Part shown: piece by piece, positions 26,401 to 34,566 of the stretch | Numbering within the stretch: the stretch's first letter is position 1 | How the letters are laid out: every line of letters begins with the position of its first letter | Assembly: GCA_025362895.1 (NCBI GenBank) | Contig: JANYFA010000030.1 | Span: 1-40,334, forward strand | From: Sphingomonadaceae bacterium | GTDB taxonomy: Bacteria > Pseudomonadota > Alphaproteobacteria > Sphingomonadales > Sphingomonadaceae | DNA length: 40,334 bases | Reading direction: 5' to 3' | The notes under the pieces: model-generated | The model's database searches: none | Seen by the model: the letters and a program-made list of their open reading frames with translations, nothing else | What the model was told of the DNA's origin: nothing | Program-made: the position numbers and the translations under genes

Positions 26401-26812
26401 CGGGGAAGCGCGTCACGACGTGCTCCGGCCCGGTAACCGAGACCCATGCCGGGACGAGCCAGTCGAGGTCGCCGATATGCCGTTCAAGCGAGGCGGCGCT
26501 CGCGTCATCCCACGGGGCATGGAAGCCGACGGCGAGCGCGGCCCCGATTGCCGGTGCCGGGCGGGCTAGCCACGATGCGCGACGAAGGGCCTTGCCGACG
26601 TCGCGCCGAGTGTCATGGGCGAGCTGACCAAGGTCGCGCACCGGCGGTCGTTCGACAGTGAAGGGTAGCGGTAGCCCGGCCGACGTCGATACGATCGAGG
26701 CGGCAAACAGGCCGATCGCTGCAACGATCAACAAAACAAACGCCGTGACGGCCACGCCGAAACGCCGCCGCCGCCGCCCGCTAGGGTCGTGAAATACCGC
26801 GCGCTCAACCAT
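23453..26812 (-). CDS. trimodular GH18-like / CE4 deacetylase / GT2 synthase
   Basis: One 1119-residue membrane protein with three carbohydrate-active parts. A membrane anchor (about 19-42) precedes a GH18-like hydrolase domain (about 95-395) with the catalytic DxE in EGIFFDIES (D205, E207). A NodB-type deacetylase follows (about 465-665) with TFDDGPD, HTYTH, RAPY, DPADW and LLHDGG all intact. A helix pair (about 692-725) leads to a cytoplasmic GT2 domain (about 743-975) with DDGS, DADT, EDQDL and QRFRW, the signature of processive synthases of GlcNAc-type polymers, and then C-terminal helices (990-1095). Topology puts synthesis inside and deacetylation and hydrolysis in the periplasm. This is functionally like PgaB plus PgaC joined in one chain, so a beta-linked, partly deacetylated GlcNAc polymer is my inference. 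Related fusions occur in other alphaproteobacteria as far as I recall. Weak ribosome-binding site at ATG 26812. Confidence 0.9.
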   Translation of the reverse strand: MVERAVFHDPSGRRRRRFGVAVTAFVLLIVAAIGLFAASIVSTSAGLPLPFTVERPPVRDLGQLAHDTRRDVGKALRRASWLARPAPAIGAALAVGFHAPWDDASAASLERHIGDLDWLVPAWVSVTGPEHVVTRFPDLRGRQIIAAAAARPRIVPMVQNAIQGEWDGAGMAALLADPAARKRLLDNLEAGFLAERLGVEGIFFDIESLPESAQPNYLAFLREAHERCARHGWRLAMAAPADNPEWNLKRYAAVVDRLFLMVYDENDPDNASGPIASQPWFVTTVARATRGLPPAKIVIALGSYAYDWSKSGTDATSVESALLTAHESNVMPQFDAASGNLTFRYDGGGELHTVWLLDAVSVYNQMLATRAFGINAFALWRLGTEDPTVWKIFGRRHTTRVAATTIEAMPAGTNVDIEGAGEILHVGATPIPGQRAVSIDKRGLIVDAHFVRLPLPYSIERAGYRPGLVALTFDDGPDPNYTPAILDILKAKHVPATFFVIGENTLPERGILRRELAEGHEVGNHTYTHPNLGKATARATRIELSANQRLFEAFTGRAMKLFRAPYFGDAEPTTTDEIDPVTVAQALGYLTVGLHVDPADWRRPGVNAIVQTTIDGVEGATTERSGNIVLLHDGGGDRSQTIAALPVLIDELRARGFRFVPVSELIGLTSAQVMPNLPPDELAASKTDLALFDMIDVFIVGLRWLFAIAITLGIGRALILSALALWQARREAGVARPPIDPDRFVSVLIPAFNEARVIEVSIHRVLASTDVRLEVIVLDDGSTDATSDIVRTVFANDPRVRLLTLTNGGKARALNHGLTLATGDIVVALDADTQFEPSTIARLARWFVDPALGAVAGNAKVGNRVNLVTRWQALEYITAQNLERRALARLDAMTVVPGAVGAWRAATIRAVGGYPPDTLAEDQDLTIAIQRAGWKVMYDQDAVAWTEAPETFAALARQRFRWAFGTLQCLWKHRAVLITGRPTGLARIGLPQAIVFQIVFAAVSPVIDLALIASLIATIISVEAHGWAATQHDVVRMGIYWLAFGAIDILAGIVAFGLEANERWRLLWLMLPQRFGYRQIMYYVVIRAITSALRGPSVGWGKLERSGRVEDRIKPVTRI

Positions 26813-26932
26813 GAAGGGAAGGTTTCATCCGCCGTCGTGTGCCGTTCGGGCGAGCCTTAGCGCAACCGACGTGCCCGCGCGATAGTTAGTCCGCCGGATG
26901 CCAATCCGCGCGTCCTAATCTTGGAGATTTCA

Positions 26933-27313
26933 ATGAGCTTGTTTGGACGGATCATGGACAAGATTTTCCACCACCCGGCCGCAGTGCCGACGCAAACCGT
27001 GGCCAGCAGCCCAGCTGCATCCGCAACTCCAACGCCCGTGGCTGCACCTGTTGCCGCCCCTGTCGATGTCGAGGCGGTGCTTACCGCGATGGCGGTGAAC
27101 GGCAATGGCGGCAACTGGCAAACGTCGATCGTCGATTTGCTCAAGCTCCTCGATCTCGATTCGAGCCTCGCCGCGCGCAAGGATCTCGCGAATGAACTGA
27201 ACATTCACGTCGGGGAGGACGGCACTCCGGAGGAAAATATCGCCTTGCACAAGGCGGTCATGACCAAGCTCTCCCAAAATGGGGGCAAGGTTCCAGAAAG
27301 TATGAAGAACTGA
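26933..27313 (+). CDS. DUF3597 domain protein
   Basis: Small protein (126 residues) with an N-terminal MSLFGRIMDKIFHH, a Pro/Ala/Thr linker, and the DUF3597 core VDVEAVLTAMAVNGNGGNWQTSIVDLLKLLDLDSSLAARKDLANELNI. The function of the family is unknown; the fold of a solved member is a small helical domain. TTGGAG precedes ATG 26933, four codons inside the ORF-track frame. It diverges from the trimodular polymer enzyme and ends before a strong hairpin shared with the convergent CsbD-like gene. Confidence 0.88.
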   Translation: MSLFGRIMDKIFHHPAAVPTQTVASSPAASATPTPVAAPVAAPVDVEAVLTAMAVNGNGGNWQTSIVDLLKLLDLDSSLAARKDLANELNIHVGEDGTPEENIALHKAVMTKLSQNGGKVPESMKN

Positions 27314-27333
27314 TCTTCGCGCCATAAACAAAA

Positions 27334-27361
27334 CGGGCCGGGTCATTGCTGACCCGGCCCG
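27334..27361 (-). terminator. rho-independent terminator between convergent genes
   Basis: Perfect 12-bp stem CGGGCCGGGTCA-TTGC-TGACCCGGCCCG. On the minus strand it is followed by TTTTGTTTA, so it fits the CsbD-like gene best; it may also stop DUF3597 transcripts. Confidence 0.9.
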
Positions 27362-27383
27362 GATAGTGTCGACAGCGAACCGT

Positions 27384-27764
27384 TTAGCGGCGGCTGCTCA
27401 CCAGCCAGCCGATCAGCACGCCGACGGCAATGCCGCCAACCAGCATCGCGACGGGCTGCTCGGTGACGGTGTCACGAACGGCCTGGCCGCCCTTTTCGGC
27501 GTACTGGCGGCCCGTCTCACGTGCCTTCTGGACATAATCCGGCGCGTTGTCGGCCCAATCATTCACAGCATCCTTCGCCTTGCCATAGGCATCCTGCACT
27601 TTGGCCTTGGCTTCGCCAAACGCGTCCTGCGCCTTGCCCTTGGTTTCCTCGAACGCGCCTGACACCTCGGTCTTCACATCGCCGGTAGCATGACCAAATG
27701 CATTTTTGGCCTTCCCGCCGAACTCGTTGAGGGTGCCCTCGACTGTATCGCTGTTGATAGCCAT
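27384..27764 (-). CDS. CsbD-like / DUF883-like stress protein
   Basis: A 126-residue protein. The N-terminal half has the CsbD pattern (DTVEGTLNEFGGKAKNAFGHATGDVKTEVSGAFEETKGKAQDAFG), then a charged amphipathic stretch of KAK..DA repeats, and the C-terminus carries the glycine-zipper membrane segment of the ElaB/YqjD/DUF883 type (TEQPVAMLVGGIAVGVLIGWLVSSRR). Such proteins accumulate in general stress and stationary phase; YqjD/ElaB bind ribosomes at the inner membrane, but that is not shown for this one. AAAGGAAA precedes ATG 27764. An EcfG-like promoter lies about 62 bp upstream, and a perfect terminator follows. Confidence 0.85.
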   Translation of the reverse strand: MAINSDTVEGTLNEFGGKAKNAFGHATGDVKTEVSGAFEETKGKAQDAFGEAKAKVQDAYGKAKDAVNDWADNAPDYVQKARETGRQYAEKGGQAVRDTVTEQPVAMLVGGIAVGVLIGWLVSSRR

Positions 27765-27793
27765 CGTAATTTCCTTTCGGTTGACTTCGACCG

Positions 27794-27809
27794 GGCCGAT
27801 TGATCGGCC
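27794..27809. promoter_or_regulatory. palindrome in the leader of the CsbD-like gene
   Basis: Perfect GGCCGAT-tg-ATCGGCC. It lies between the EcfG-like promoter and the start codon, so it would form a hairpin in the 5' untranslated region or serve as a protein site. Confidence 0.4.
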
Positions 27810-27825
27810 GGCCTCGCATTGCACC

Positions 27826-27850
27826 AACGGACCTGCAGCGAAATGGTTCA
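27826..27850 (-). promoter_or_regulatory. EcfG-type general stress promoter candidate
   Basis: On the minus strand TGAAC-N16-CGTT, one base off the alphaproteobacterial EcfG consensus GGAAC-N16/17-CGTT. Its target, a CsbD/DUF883-like gene, is a typical EcfG regulon member. Confidence 0.6.
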
Positions 27851-27858
27851 ACCCGATT

Positions 27859-28281
27859 TTAATCGTCGGCGTTGATCCGTCCGCGTGTTGCTTTGACTTT
27901 GGCACGCACCGTCTTTCCCGACAAGCGGCGCTCCTGCGATCCAGCCGTCGGCTTCGATGCACGGCGCTTGATCGGTGCGACGGCGGCGGCGACGATCAGA
28001 GCGGTCAGCCGTGCCCGAGCGTCGGCACGGTTGCGCTCCTGCTCTCGGAACCGCTGTGCCGTCAGGATCAGGACGCCGTCTTGGGTCACACGGCTGCCGG
28101 CAAGTTTCATCAACCGCACCGCAACCATGTCGGGCAGGTTCCGCGATCGCCGGACGTCGAAGCGTAGCTGAACAGCCGAGCTGACCTTGTTGACATTTTG
28201 CCCCCCCGGCCCGCTGGCGCGAATGAAGGTTTCGATCAGCTCGTCTTCGTCGAGAGTGATTTCGGGGGTGACGACGATCAT
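27859..28281 (-). CDS. arfB: alternative ribosome-rescue factor ArfB (peptidyl-tRNA hydrolase)
   Basis: Rescues ribosomes stalled on non-stop mRNA by hydrolysing peptidyl-tRNA. The catalytic GGQ motif is in ASGPGGQNVNKVSSAVQLRFD, followed by the QRFREQERNRADARARL helix, and the C-terminal tail is strongly basic (PIKRRASKPTAGSQERRLSGKTVRAKVKATRGR), as needed to sit in the empty mRNA channel. Length 140 separates it from RF1/RF2. It diverges from the GST gene across 48 bp. Confidence 0.95.
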   Translation of the reverse strand: MIVVTPEITLDEDELIETFIRASGPGGQNVNKVSSAVQLRFDVRRSRNLPDMVAVRLMKLAGSRVTQDGVLILTAQRFREQERNRADARARLTALIVAAAVAPIKRRASKPTAGSQERRLSGKTVRAKVKATRGRINADD

Positions 28282-28329
28282 CGCTCCAGACTAAACGATG
28301 TGCTTCGCGTCGTCACCGGAGCGCCACAA

Positions 28330-29001
28330 ATGATTACCGTCCACCATCTCAACGATTCGCGGTCGCAGCGCATCCTGTGGCTCTGCGAGGAACTTGGTGT
28401 CGGCTATGACATTAAATTTTATCAGCGCGATCTGACGACCAGCCTCGCACCCGCCGCGCTGAGCGCGGTCCACCCGCTCGGCAAATCACCGGTGATCGAA
28501 GACGGCAGCGTCACGATCGCCGAGTCGGGCGCGATTGTCGACTACCTGATCCGGCATCATGGTTATGGTGCATTCGCCCCTGAGCCAGGATCGACGCTGC
28601 ACGAGACCTATCTCGAATGGCTACATTTTGCCGAGGGATCGGCGATGCTGCCGTTCATGCTCAAGCTGTACACTGGTCGACTAGGTGCCGCCGCTGCACC
28701 GCTTCAGCCCCGGATCGATTCCCAGCTCGGATCGCACCTCGCCTTCTTCGATTCGGCACTCGGTGACAACGACTGGCTCGTCGGCAACACGCTGAGCGGT
28801 GCCGATATCATGATGTCGTTCGTCGCCGAGATCGCCGCAACAAGCGATGCGGCCGCTGCGTTTCCGCGCCTCGTCGACTATGCATATCGTATTCAGGTGC
28901 GACCAGCTTGGCAGGCCGCCCTCGCGCGTGGCGGACCGTACCGCTTTACGCTTCCTGACCGCTCGCCCAGCGCCGCGCCAGCGTCGGCCCCAGCAGGCTG
29001 A
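28330..29001 (+). CDS. glutathione S-transferase family protein
   Basis: A 223-residue GST. The N-terminal thioredoxin-like domain shows VHHLNDSRSQRILWLCEELGVGYDI, HPLGKSPVIEDG and the ESGAIVDYLI motif that binds the glutathione gamma-glutamyl group; the C-terminal helical domain contains NDWLVGNTLSGADIMMSF. Substrate unknown; detoxification or thiol transfer is usual. I use ATG 28330, 44 codons inside the ORF-track frame. Its last 56 bases overlap the convergent EamA gene, encoding a low-complexity tail PSAAPASAPAG. Confidence 0.9.
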   Translation: MITVHHLNDSRSQRILWLCEELGVGYDIKFYQRDLTTSLAPAALSAVHPLGKSPVIEDGSVTIAESGAIVDYLIRHHGYGAFAPEPGSTLHETYLEWLHFAEGSAMLPFMLKLYTGRLGAAAAPLQPRIDSQLGSHLAFFDSALGDNDWLVGNTLSGADIMMSFVAEIAATSDAAAAFPRLVDYAYRIQVRPAWQAALARGGPYRFTLPDRSPSAAPASAPAG

Positions 29002-29860
29002 GCCCAAGACCGCCGAGGATGAGCGCCTCGGCGGCCAACTTCCACCCAGGTAGCGGCTCGCCAAGCCACGCTGCGGCTGCGCTCATCCCGAATACAGGTA
29101 CGAGCAAAGACCACGGGGCGACCGCCACCGCCGGATAGCGGGTGAGCAGAAATCCCCAGGCACCGTAGCCGAACATAGTGTTGCCCACAGCCTGCCACCC
29201 GATCGCCGCCCAAGTGACCCATCCGGCATCGCGAACGCCTCCGACCATCGCGGGCCAGCCTTCGCGAACCAGCGACAGGACGAACAATGGCGGGACGGCA
29301 AACAGGCTGGCCCAGACGACATAGGCCAACATGTCGACACCGACGCTCCGGCGTTGAACCATGTTCCCGCAGCCCCACGCCAAGGCGGCACCGAGGACGA
29401 GGGCGATACCAGTTATCGAGGTTGCGCCGCCGGTGTGCGCCGCAATCACGCCAATGCCCCCAGCGCCGAGGGCGAGCGCGACAAGCTGGCCGAGCCGTAC
29501 CCGCTCGCCGCTCAGCCACACCGCCAGCCCAATGGTGAAAAACACCTGACTTTGAACCACAAGGCTGGCGAGCCCGGGCGCGATGCCTCCGGCAATTGCG
29601 ATGAACAACAGGCCGAACTGACCGACTCCGATCAGGATACCATAAAGCGCGAGCTGTATCAGGGGCACCGCCGGCCGCCGCAGAATGAAGACGCCGGGGA
29701 TCGCTGCAAAGGTGAAACGGAGTGTCGCAAACAGCAACGGCGGCAGATGTCCGAGTGCAAGCTTGATGACGACGAAGTTCGTTCCCCACACAGCAACGAT
29801 CGCCAGCGCCAGCAGCGCATGACGGGGAGGCAACGCGCCGCGCGCGACGTTAGCCGTCAT
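28946..29860 (-). CDS. EamA/DMT family transporter
   Basis: Inner-membrane permease of the drug/metabolite transporter superfamily, 304 residues with two EamA repeats and about ten helices. The first repeat begins AIVAVWGTNFVVIKLALGHLPPLLFATLRF, the second VLGAALAWGCGNMVQRR, and SVFLLTRYPAVAVAPWSLLVPVFGMSAAAAWLGEPLPGW-like sequence is typical of amino-acid or metabolite exporters such as the YedA/EamA group. ATG 29860 overlaps the MFS gene stop as ATGA; the longer ORF-track start is the MFS gene out of frame. Substrate unknown. Confidence 0.9.
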   Translation of the reverse strand: MTANVARGALPPRHALLALAIVAVWGTNFVVIKLALGHLPPLLFATLRFTFAAIPGVFILRRPAVPLIQLALYGILIGVGQFGLLFIAIAGGIAPGLASLVVQSQVFFTIGLAVWLSGERVRLGQLVALALGAGGIGVIAAHTGGATSITGIALVLGAALAWGCGNMVQRRSVGVDMLAYVVWASLFAVPPLFVLSLVREGWPAMVGGVRDAGWVTWAAIGWQAVGNTMFGYGAWGFLLTRYPAVAVAPWSLLVPVFGMSAAAAWLGEPLPGWKLAAEALILGGLGLSLLGPTLARRWASGQEA

Positions 29861-31104
29861 CCGACAGGGATGCGGGGGCGGAGCGCAAGCCCATGAGCGA
29901 CAGCGGCAGTTCCGACGAGCGCAACCGCCATGACAATCGCCATCGGGCGCGGCGTACCGTCGTGAAAAGCACCGGCGATCGTGGCGGCAACCGCACCGAC
30001 AGCAAAGCTGGCCGAACCGATCAGCGCCGAGGTCGTGCCCGCGCGCAAGGGATCGACGCCGAGGGCACCGGCCGTCGCATTGGCTGCGATGAAGCCGAAC
30101 GACGACAAGGCGGCGAATAACAGCGCCAACATCACCCACTGAGCCGCGAAAAAGCTCGCGACGATTAAAAGGATCCCGGCAACCGCCCCGACAATCGACG
30201 CAGTACCGAGGACACGGTCACTGTCGTAGCGTGCCAGCAAGCTACGATTGACCTGGCTCGACCCGATCACGCCGACCGCAATCACGGCAAAGGCGATGGC
30301 GAAAGCACGCGGTGTGAAGCTGTACTGCGTAATCAGCAGATCGGGCGCCGTAGCGATATAAGTAAACAGTGACGCTCCATTGAGCGCCCCGGCAAGCAGA
30401 TAGCCGATCAGCCGCCGCTGCCGAAGAAGTCCGGCGAACGAGACGAACACCGACTCTCCTGCCGCCTGCGCTGCGGTGACCGCCGAGCGGCTTTCGGTCA
30501 GCCGTGTCGCAACAGCGATTGCAACGACGATTCCGGTTCCCGACAGTACGGCGAAGATGACACGCCAGCTGGCGAAGGTGATTAGCCACGCCCCAAGCGA
30601 CGGCGCGATAAGCGGCGCAACGCCAAGGACAAGCGTGAGCAGCGAGAAAATTCGCGCCGAATCCTGATGCCGGTAGCGGTCGCGAACGATCGCTCGCGTC
30701 ACGACCTGCCCGGCGCACGCGCCCAGCGCTTGCGCGAACCGCCCGGCAACCAGCCAGTCGATGGTGGGCGCAAACGCGCAGCCAAGAGAGGCAACCATGT
30801 AAATACCGAGGCCGACGAGCAGCGCGGGACGCCGGCCGAACCGATCCGACATCGGGCCATAGGCAATCTGACCGATCGCCATGCCGATGAAGAATGCCGA
30901 CATCGTACGCTGAACGGTTGCGGCGTCGACCACAAAGTCGCGCCCAATCGCCGGCAGGCTGGGCAAATACAGATCGATCGATAAAGCCCCGATCGCCGTC
31001 AGCGTCCCCAAGAGTATGATCGAGCCGAGCGTCGGGTGCGCGGGCGGTGCCATCAAGTGGGGCGCGGTGACTTGCGCCGTTCGGGCGTCGGGACTAGCGG
31101 TCAT
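29857..31104 (-). CDS. Bcr/CflA family multidrug efflux MFS transporter
   Basis: Twelve-helix proton antiporter of the major facilitator superfamily, DHA1/Bcr-CflA branch: [17 protein letters not shown], the loop motif [16 protein letters not shown], and [24 protein letters not shown] (motif with the conserved R-A-I-V-R-D) are diagnostic for this branch, which exports bicyclomycin, chloramphenicol or sulfonamides in other bacteria. It is co-transcribed with the EamA exporter and diverges from the fatty-acid oxidation gene. Actual substrate unknown. Confidence 0.92.
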   Translation of the reverse strand: MTASPDARTAQVTAPHLMAPPAHPTLGSIILLGTLTAIGALSIDLYLPSLPAIGRDFVVDAATVQRTMSAFFIGMAIGQIAYGPMSDRFGRRPALLVGLGIYMVASLGCAFAPTIDWLVAGRFAQALGACAGQVVTRAIVRDRYRHQDSARIFSLLTLVLGVAPLIAPSLGAWLITFASWRVIFAVLSGTGIVVAIAVATRLTESRSAVTAAQAAGESVFVSFAGLLRQRRLIGYLLAGALNGASLFTYIATAPDLLITQYSFTPRAFAIAFAVIAVGVIGSSQVNRSLLARYDSDRVLGTASIVGAVAGILLIVASFFAAQWVMLALLFAALSSFGFIAANATAGALGVDPLRAGTTSALIGSASFAVGAVAATIAGAFHDGTPRPMAIVMAVALVGTAAVAHGLALRPRIPVG

Positions 31105-31165
31105 GCCAACGCCTTACCGGCGATTGCTGCGCTGCAACAGCGCTTGTTTGGGGAGATCCGAGATT

Positions 31166-33211
31166 ATGTCCGCGATCAACACTGTGACCGACCTGACGGT
31201 CGACGATGATATCGGAGTCATCACGCTCAATTCGCCACCGGTCAACGCTCTGTCCGCCGATGTCCGTGACGGGCTTGCAGCGGCAATGGCCGCCGCCATC
31301 GCCGATCCGGCGGTCAAGGCGATCGTCCTTATCTGCGCGGGGCGCACCTTCATCGCCGGTGCCGATATTTCCGAATTCGGCAAGCCGCCGCGTGGTGCCT
31401 CGCTCCCCGATGTGCAGGCAGCGATCGAAGACAGTCCCAAGCCGGTCGTCGCTGCAATCCACGGCACTGCTCTGGGCGGCGGGCTCGAAGTTGCTCTCGT
31501 CGCGCACTTTCGCGTCGCTGTCGCCAATGCCAAGTTCGGCCTGCCCGAGGTCAAGCTCGGCCTGCTGCCCGGCGCCGGCGGAACGCAACGCCTGCCTCGC
31601 ATCGTCGGAGCGAAGGCAGCGCTTGAGATGGTCACGACGGGCAAGCCGATCGGGGCCAAGGCCGCCGCTGCCGCCGGGCTGATCGACGCGATCGTCGGCG
31701 ACCTCCGCACGGGCGCAGTGGCCTTTGCCCGCGATGCGGTCGCTCAGAACAAACCGCTGTCCAGGGTCCGCGACCGCACTGTCGATGGCGTCGAGCCGGG
31801 CATGTTCGACGCCTATCGCGCTGCCAACGCCAAGGCGTTTCGCGGCTTCGAAGCCCCGGAAGCCAATATCCAGTGTATCGAAGCAGCGGCGACGCTACCC
31901 TTCGACGACGGCATGGCGGTCGAGCGCAAACTGTTTACCGGCCTGATGATCGGGCTGCAATCAAAGGCGCAACGCTATGTGTTCTTTGCCGAGCGGCTCG
32001 CAAATAAAATCGAAGGGCTCGACCCCAACGCTCCCCTCCTTCCGGTAGCCAGCGTCGGTATCATCGGCGCGGGAACGATGGGCGGCGGCATTGCGATGAA
32101 TTTCCTCAACGCCGGCGTGCCGGTGACGATCGTCGAGACGAAGGCCGAGGCTCTCGACCGCGGCGTCGCGACGATCCGTAAGAACTATGAGAACACCGCC
32201 GCCAAGGGCCGTATGACCGCCGACGATGTCGCCGCGCGGATGGCGTTGCTGACACCCAGCCTCGACCTCGACAGCCTGTCCGCCGCCGACCTCATCATCG
32301 AGGCGGTTTTCGAGAACATGGCCATCAAGAAGGAGGTATTCGGCAAGCTCGACACCATCGCCAAGCCGGGTGCCATTCTCGCTTCCAATACGAGCTATCT
32401 GAACGTCGACGAGATCGCCGCCGCAACCACGCGACCCGAAAGCGTCGTGGGCCTGCATTTCTTTTCGCCTGCAAACGTCATGCGCCTTCTCGAAGTCGTG
32501 CGCGGCGCGAAGACCAGCGGTCAGGTCCTTGCCACCGCGATGGCAACGGGCAAGACGATCGGCAAGGTCGCGGTCGTTTCGGGGGTCTGCGACGGCTTCA
32601 TCGGCAACCGCATCCTGTCGCAGCGTCAGCAACAGGCCATGCAGTTGATCGTCGAAGGTGCGCTTCCCGCCGACATCGACCGCGTTCTGTTCGACTTCGG
32701 TTTCCCGATGGGGCCGTTCCAGATGTCCGACCTCGCCGGCCTCGATATCGGCTGGTCGGCAGAAACCTCGAAGGGCGTCACCATCCGCGACCGGCTATGC
32801 GAGGCGGGCTTGCGCGGTCAGAAGAACGGCCACGGCTTTTATGATTACGACGCGCAGCGTAACCGGACACCTTCTCCGGTCGCCGAGAAGATCATTCTCG
32901 ACTACGCCGCCGAGCGCGGTGTCAACCGTCGGCACATCGACGACGCCGAAATCCTCGAGCGTTGCCTATATCCGATGGTTAATGAGGGCGCGAAGATCCT
33001 CGCTGAGGGTATGGCGCAACGAGCGAGCGACATCGATATCGTCTGGCTGAACGGCTATGGCTGGCCGATCTATCGCGGTGGGCCGATGTTCTGGGCCGAT
33101 AGTGTCGGCCTGACGACAATCGTTGACAAACTGACGCACTACGGTATCGAACCCGCGCCGTTGCTGGTAAGTCTGGCGAGTGAGGGGAAAAGCTTTACGA
33201 ACGCTGCGTAA
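31166..33211 (+). CDS. bifunctional enoyl-CoA hydratase/3-hydroxyacyl-CoA dehydrogenase
   Basis: Fatty-acid beta-oxidation alpha subunit (FadJ/FadB-like), 681 residues. Residues 1-190 form the crotonase domain with both catalytic glutamates ([13 protein letters not shown] and [19 protein letters not shown]). The NAD-binding domain starts at about 298 ([21 protein letters not shown]) and the dehydrogenase domain shows [22 protein letters not shown] and a second C-terminal repeat ending [15 protein letters not shown]. At this length it resembles the peroxisomal-multifunctional-like alphaproteobacterial form. I use ATG 31166 with GGGGAGA upstream; the ORF-track start reads antisense through the MFS gene. 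The thiolase partner is not adjacent. Confidence 0.93.
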   Translation: MSAINTVTDLTVDDDIGVITLNSPPVNALSADVRDGLAAAMAAAIADPAVKAIVLICAGRTFIAGADISEFGKPPRGASLPDVQAAIEDSPKPVVAAIHGTALGGGLEVALVAHFRVAVANAKFGLPEVKLGLLPGAGGTQRLPRIVGAKAALEMVTTGKPIGAKAAAAAGLIDAIVGDLRTGAVAFARDAVAQNKPLSRVRDRTVDGVEPGMFDAYRAANAKAFRGFEAPEANIQCIEAAATLPFDDGMAVERKLFTGLMIGLQSKAQRYVFFAERLANKIEGLDPNAPLLPVASVGIIGAGTMGGGIAMNFLNAGVPVTIVETKAEALDRGVATIRKNYENTAAKGRMTADDVAARMALLTPSLDLDSLSAADLIIEAVFENMAIKKEVFGKLDTIAKPGAILASNTSYLNVDEIAAATTRPESVVGLHFFSPANVMRLLEVVRGAKTSGQVLATAMATGKTIGKVAVVSGVCDGFIGNRILSQRQQQAMQLIVEGALPADIDRVLFDFGFPMGPFQMSDLAGLDIGWSAETSKGVTIRDRLCEAGLRGQKNGHGFYDYDAQRNRTPSPVAEKIILDYAAERGVNRRHIDDAEILERCLYPMVNEGAKILAEGMAQRASDIDIVWLNGYGWPIYRGGPMFWADSVGLTTIVDKLTHYGIEPAPLLVSLASEGKSFTNAA

Positions 33212-33268
33212 CCTTTCGGGCTGCGGCTGCGTACCTACCTTCGTATCGATCAGCCGCCACGAGGGTTC

Positions 33269-33772
33269 ATGTCCGCAGTCAATCGCCGTTCATTCGTCAA
33301 TCTGGCTGCTGTCGCCGTTGTCGCGGTGCCGGCAGCACGAGTCCTATCGGGGCCGCATGGCAAAGCGGCCACCGAGCGTTTCGAAGTCACCCTGACCGAC
33401 GCGCAGTGGCACGCAAAATTATCACCCGCCGCCTTTGAGGTGTTGCGGCGAGAGGATACCGAGCGCGCGTTCACCTCGCCCCTCAACGACGAGCATCGCC
33501 GGGGCACGTTCGCCTGCGCCGGCTGCGCGCTGCCGTTATTTGCCAGCACGACCAAGTTTGACAGCGGGACCGGCTGGCCCAGTTTCTACGCGCCGCTGAC
33601 GAACGCAATTCGTACTCGCAACGACGGCTCGCTCGGCATCTCCCGAACCGAGGTTCACTGTTGCCGTTGTAGCGGGCATCTCGGCCATGTGTTCGATGAC
33701 GGGCCGCGGCCGACTGGTTTGCGTTACTGCATGAACGGCGTCGCGATGACGTTCGCCCCCGCCAAAGCCTGA
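33269..33772 (+). CDS. msrB: peptide-methionine (R)-S-oxide reductase, Tat-exported
   Basis: Reduces the R-sulfoxide of methionine in proteins. An N-terminal NRRSFVNLAAVAVVAVPAARVLSG is a twin-arginine signal, so the zinc-containing enzyme is probably exported folded. The zinc-binding cysteines are in CAGCALP and CCRCSGH, the TGWPSFY and GHLGHVFDDG motifs are intact, and the catalytic Cys is in LRYCMNG. GAGG precedes the ATG. MsrA follows after 12 nt, so the two stereospecific repair enzymes form an operon. Confidence 0.95.
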   Translation: MSAVNRRSFVNLAAVAVVAVPAARVLSGPHGKAATERFEVTLTDAQWHAKLSPAAFEVLRREDTERAFTSPLNDEHRRGTFACAGCALPLFASTTKFDSGTGWPSFYAPLTNAIRTRNDGSLGISRTEVHCCRCSGHLGHVFDDGPRPTGLRYCMNGVAMTFAPAKA

Positions 33773-33784
33773 GTGGAGTTTGTG

Positions 33785-34462
33785 ATGAAGACCCTGACCC
33801 TGTCCGCCGTGGCCGCCGCAGCCGCAGTCACTGCTTTTGCCGGTCATGCCAGCGGCGCCGCGGAAGCGATGAGAGTTGTCCGCGCACCCGCCTTCGAACT
33901 GCCCGCGGCCACGGCGCGAGGCGTCGCAGTCTTTGCCGGGGGTTGTTTCTGGGGCCTTGAAGGCGTCTTCGAGCACGTCGCTGGCGTCAAGTCGGTGACA
34001 TCGGGCTATGCCGGTGGTGCGGCAGCGACAGCGCATTACGAGATTGTCGGGACTAGTCTGACGGGCCATGCCGAGGCCGTGCGGATCGTCTATGATCCCG
34101 CCAAGATCAGCTTCGGAACGCTGCTTCGCGTCTATTTCTCGGTGGCGACGGACCCGACGCAGCTCAACCATCAGGAGCCCGACGACGGCACTCAGTATCG
34201 GGGTACCGTCTTCGCACAATCACCCGCGCAGGCCGAGGTGACGACGAAGTATATCGCTCAGCTCAACGCTACGAAGGCGTTCGCTCAGCCGGTGGTGACC
34301 ACCGTAGAGAGTGGAAAGCCATTCTATGCGGCGGAGGGCTACCACCAAAACTTCCTCGCCCGTAACCCGACTTATCCATATATCGTCTATAACGACCTGC
34401 CGAAAGTTACGGCGCTGAAGCGGTTTTTTCCCACATTATATCGTGACAAGCCAATGGCTTAG
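33785..34462 (+). CDS. msrA: peptide-methionine (S)-S-oxide reductase, exported
   Basis: Reduces the S-sulfoxide of methionine. A Sec signal peptide (MKTLTLSAVAAAAAVTAFAGHASGA) precedes the catalytic motif FAGGCFWGLEGVFEHVAGVKSVTSGYAGG; HAEAVRIVYDP and AEGYHQNFL complete the family. Paired with the Tat-exported MsrB it gives a periplasmic repair set for both sulfoxide isomers. I use ATG 33785, four codons inside the ORF-track frame, with GGAG upstream. Confidence 0.95.
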   Translation: MKTLTLSAVAAAAAVTAFAGHASGAAEAMRVVRAPAFELPAATARGVAVFAGGCFWGLEGVFEHVAGVKSVTSGYAGGAAATAHYEIVGTSLTGHAEAVRIVYDPAKISFGTLLRVYFSVATDPTQLNHQEPDDGTQYRGTVFAQSPAQAEVTTKYIAQLNATKAFAQPVVTTVESGKPFYAAEGYHQNFLARNPTYPYIVYNDLPKVTALKRFFPTLYRDKPMA

Positions 34463-34487
34463 TTGCCATAGCTAATGTATTACTGCA

Positions 34488-34517
34488 CGGGTTAACGCTC
34501 CACTGAGAGTTAACCCG
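34488..34517. promoter_or_regulatory. inverted repeat between msrA and clpX ends
   Basis: CGGGTTAAC-N12-GTTAACCCG, a perfect 9-bp repeat in the convergent msrA/clpX gap. It lacks a T-run, so a factor-assisted terminator or a binding site are both possible. Confidence 0.4.
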
Positions 34518-34566
34518 ACCAACCGTGTCCCGCTCCTCGGCGTCCACCACAGCCCTTGAGCGGCGG

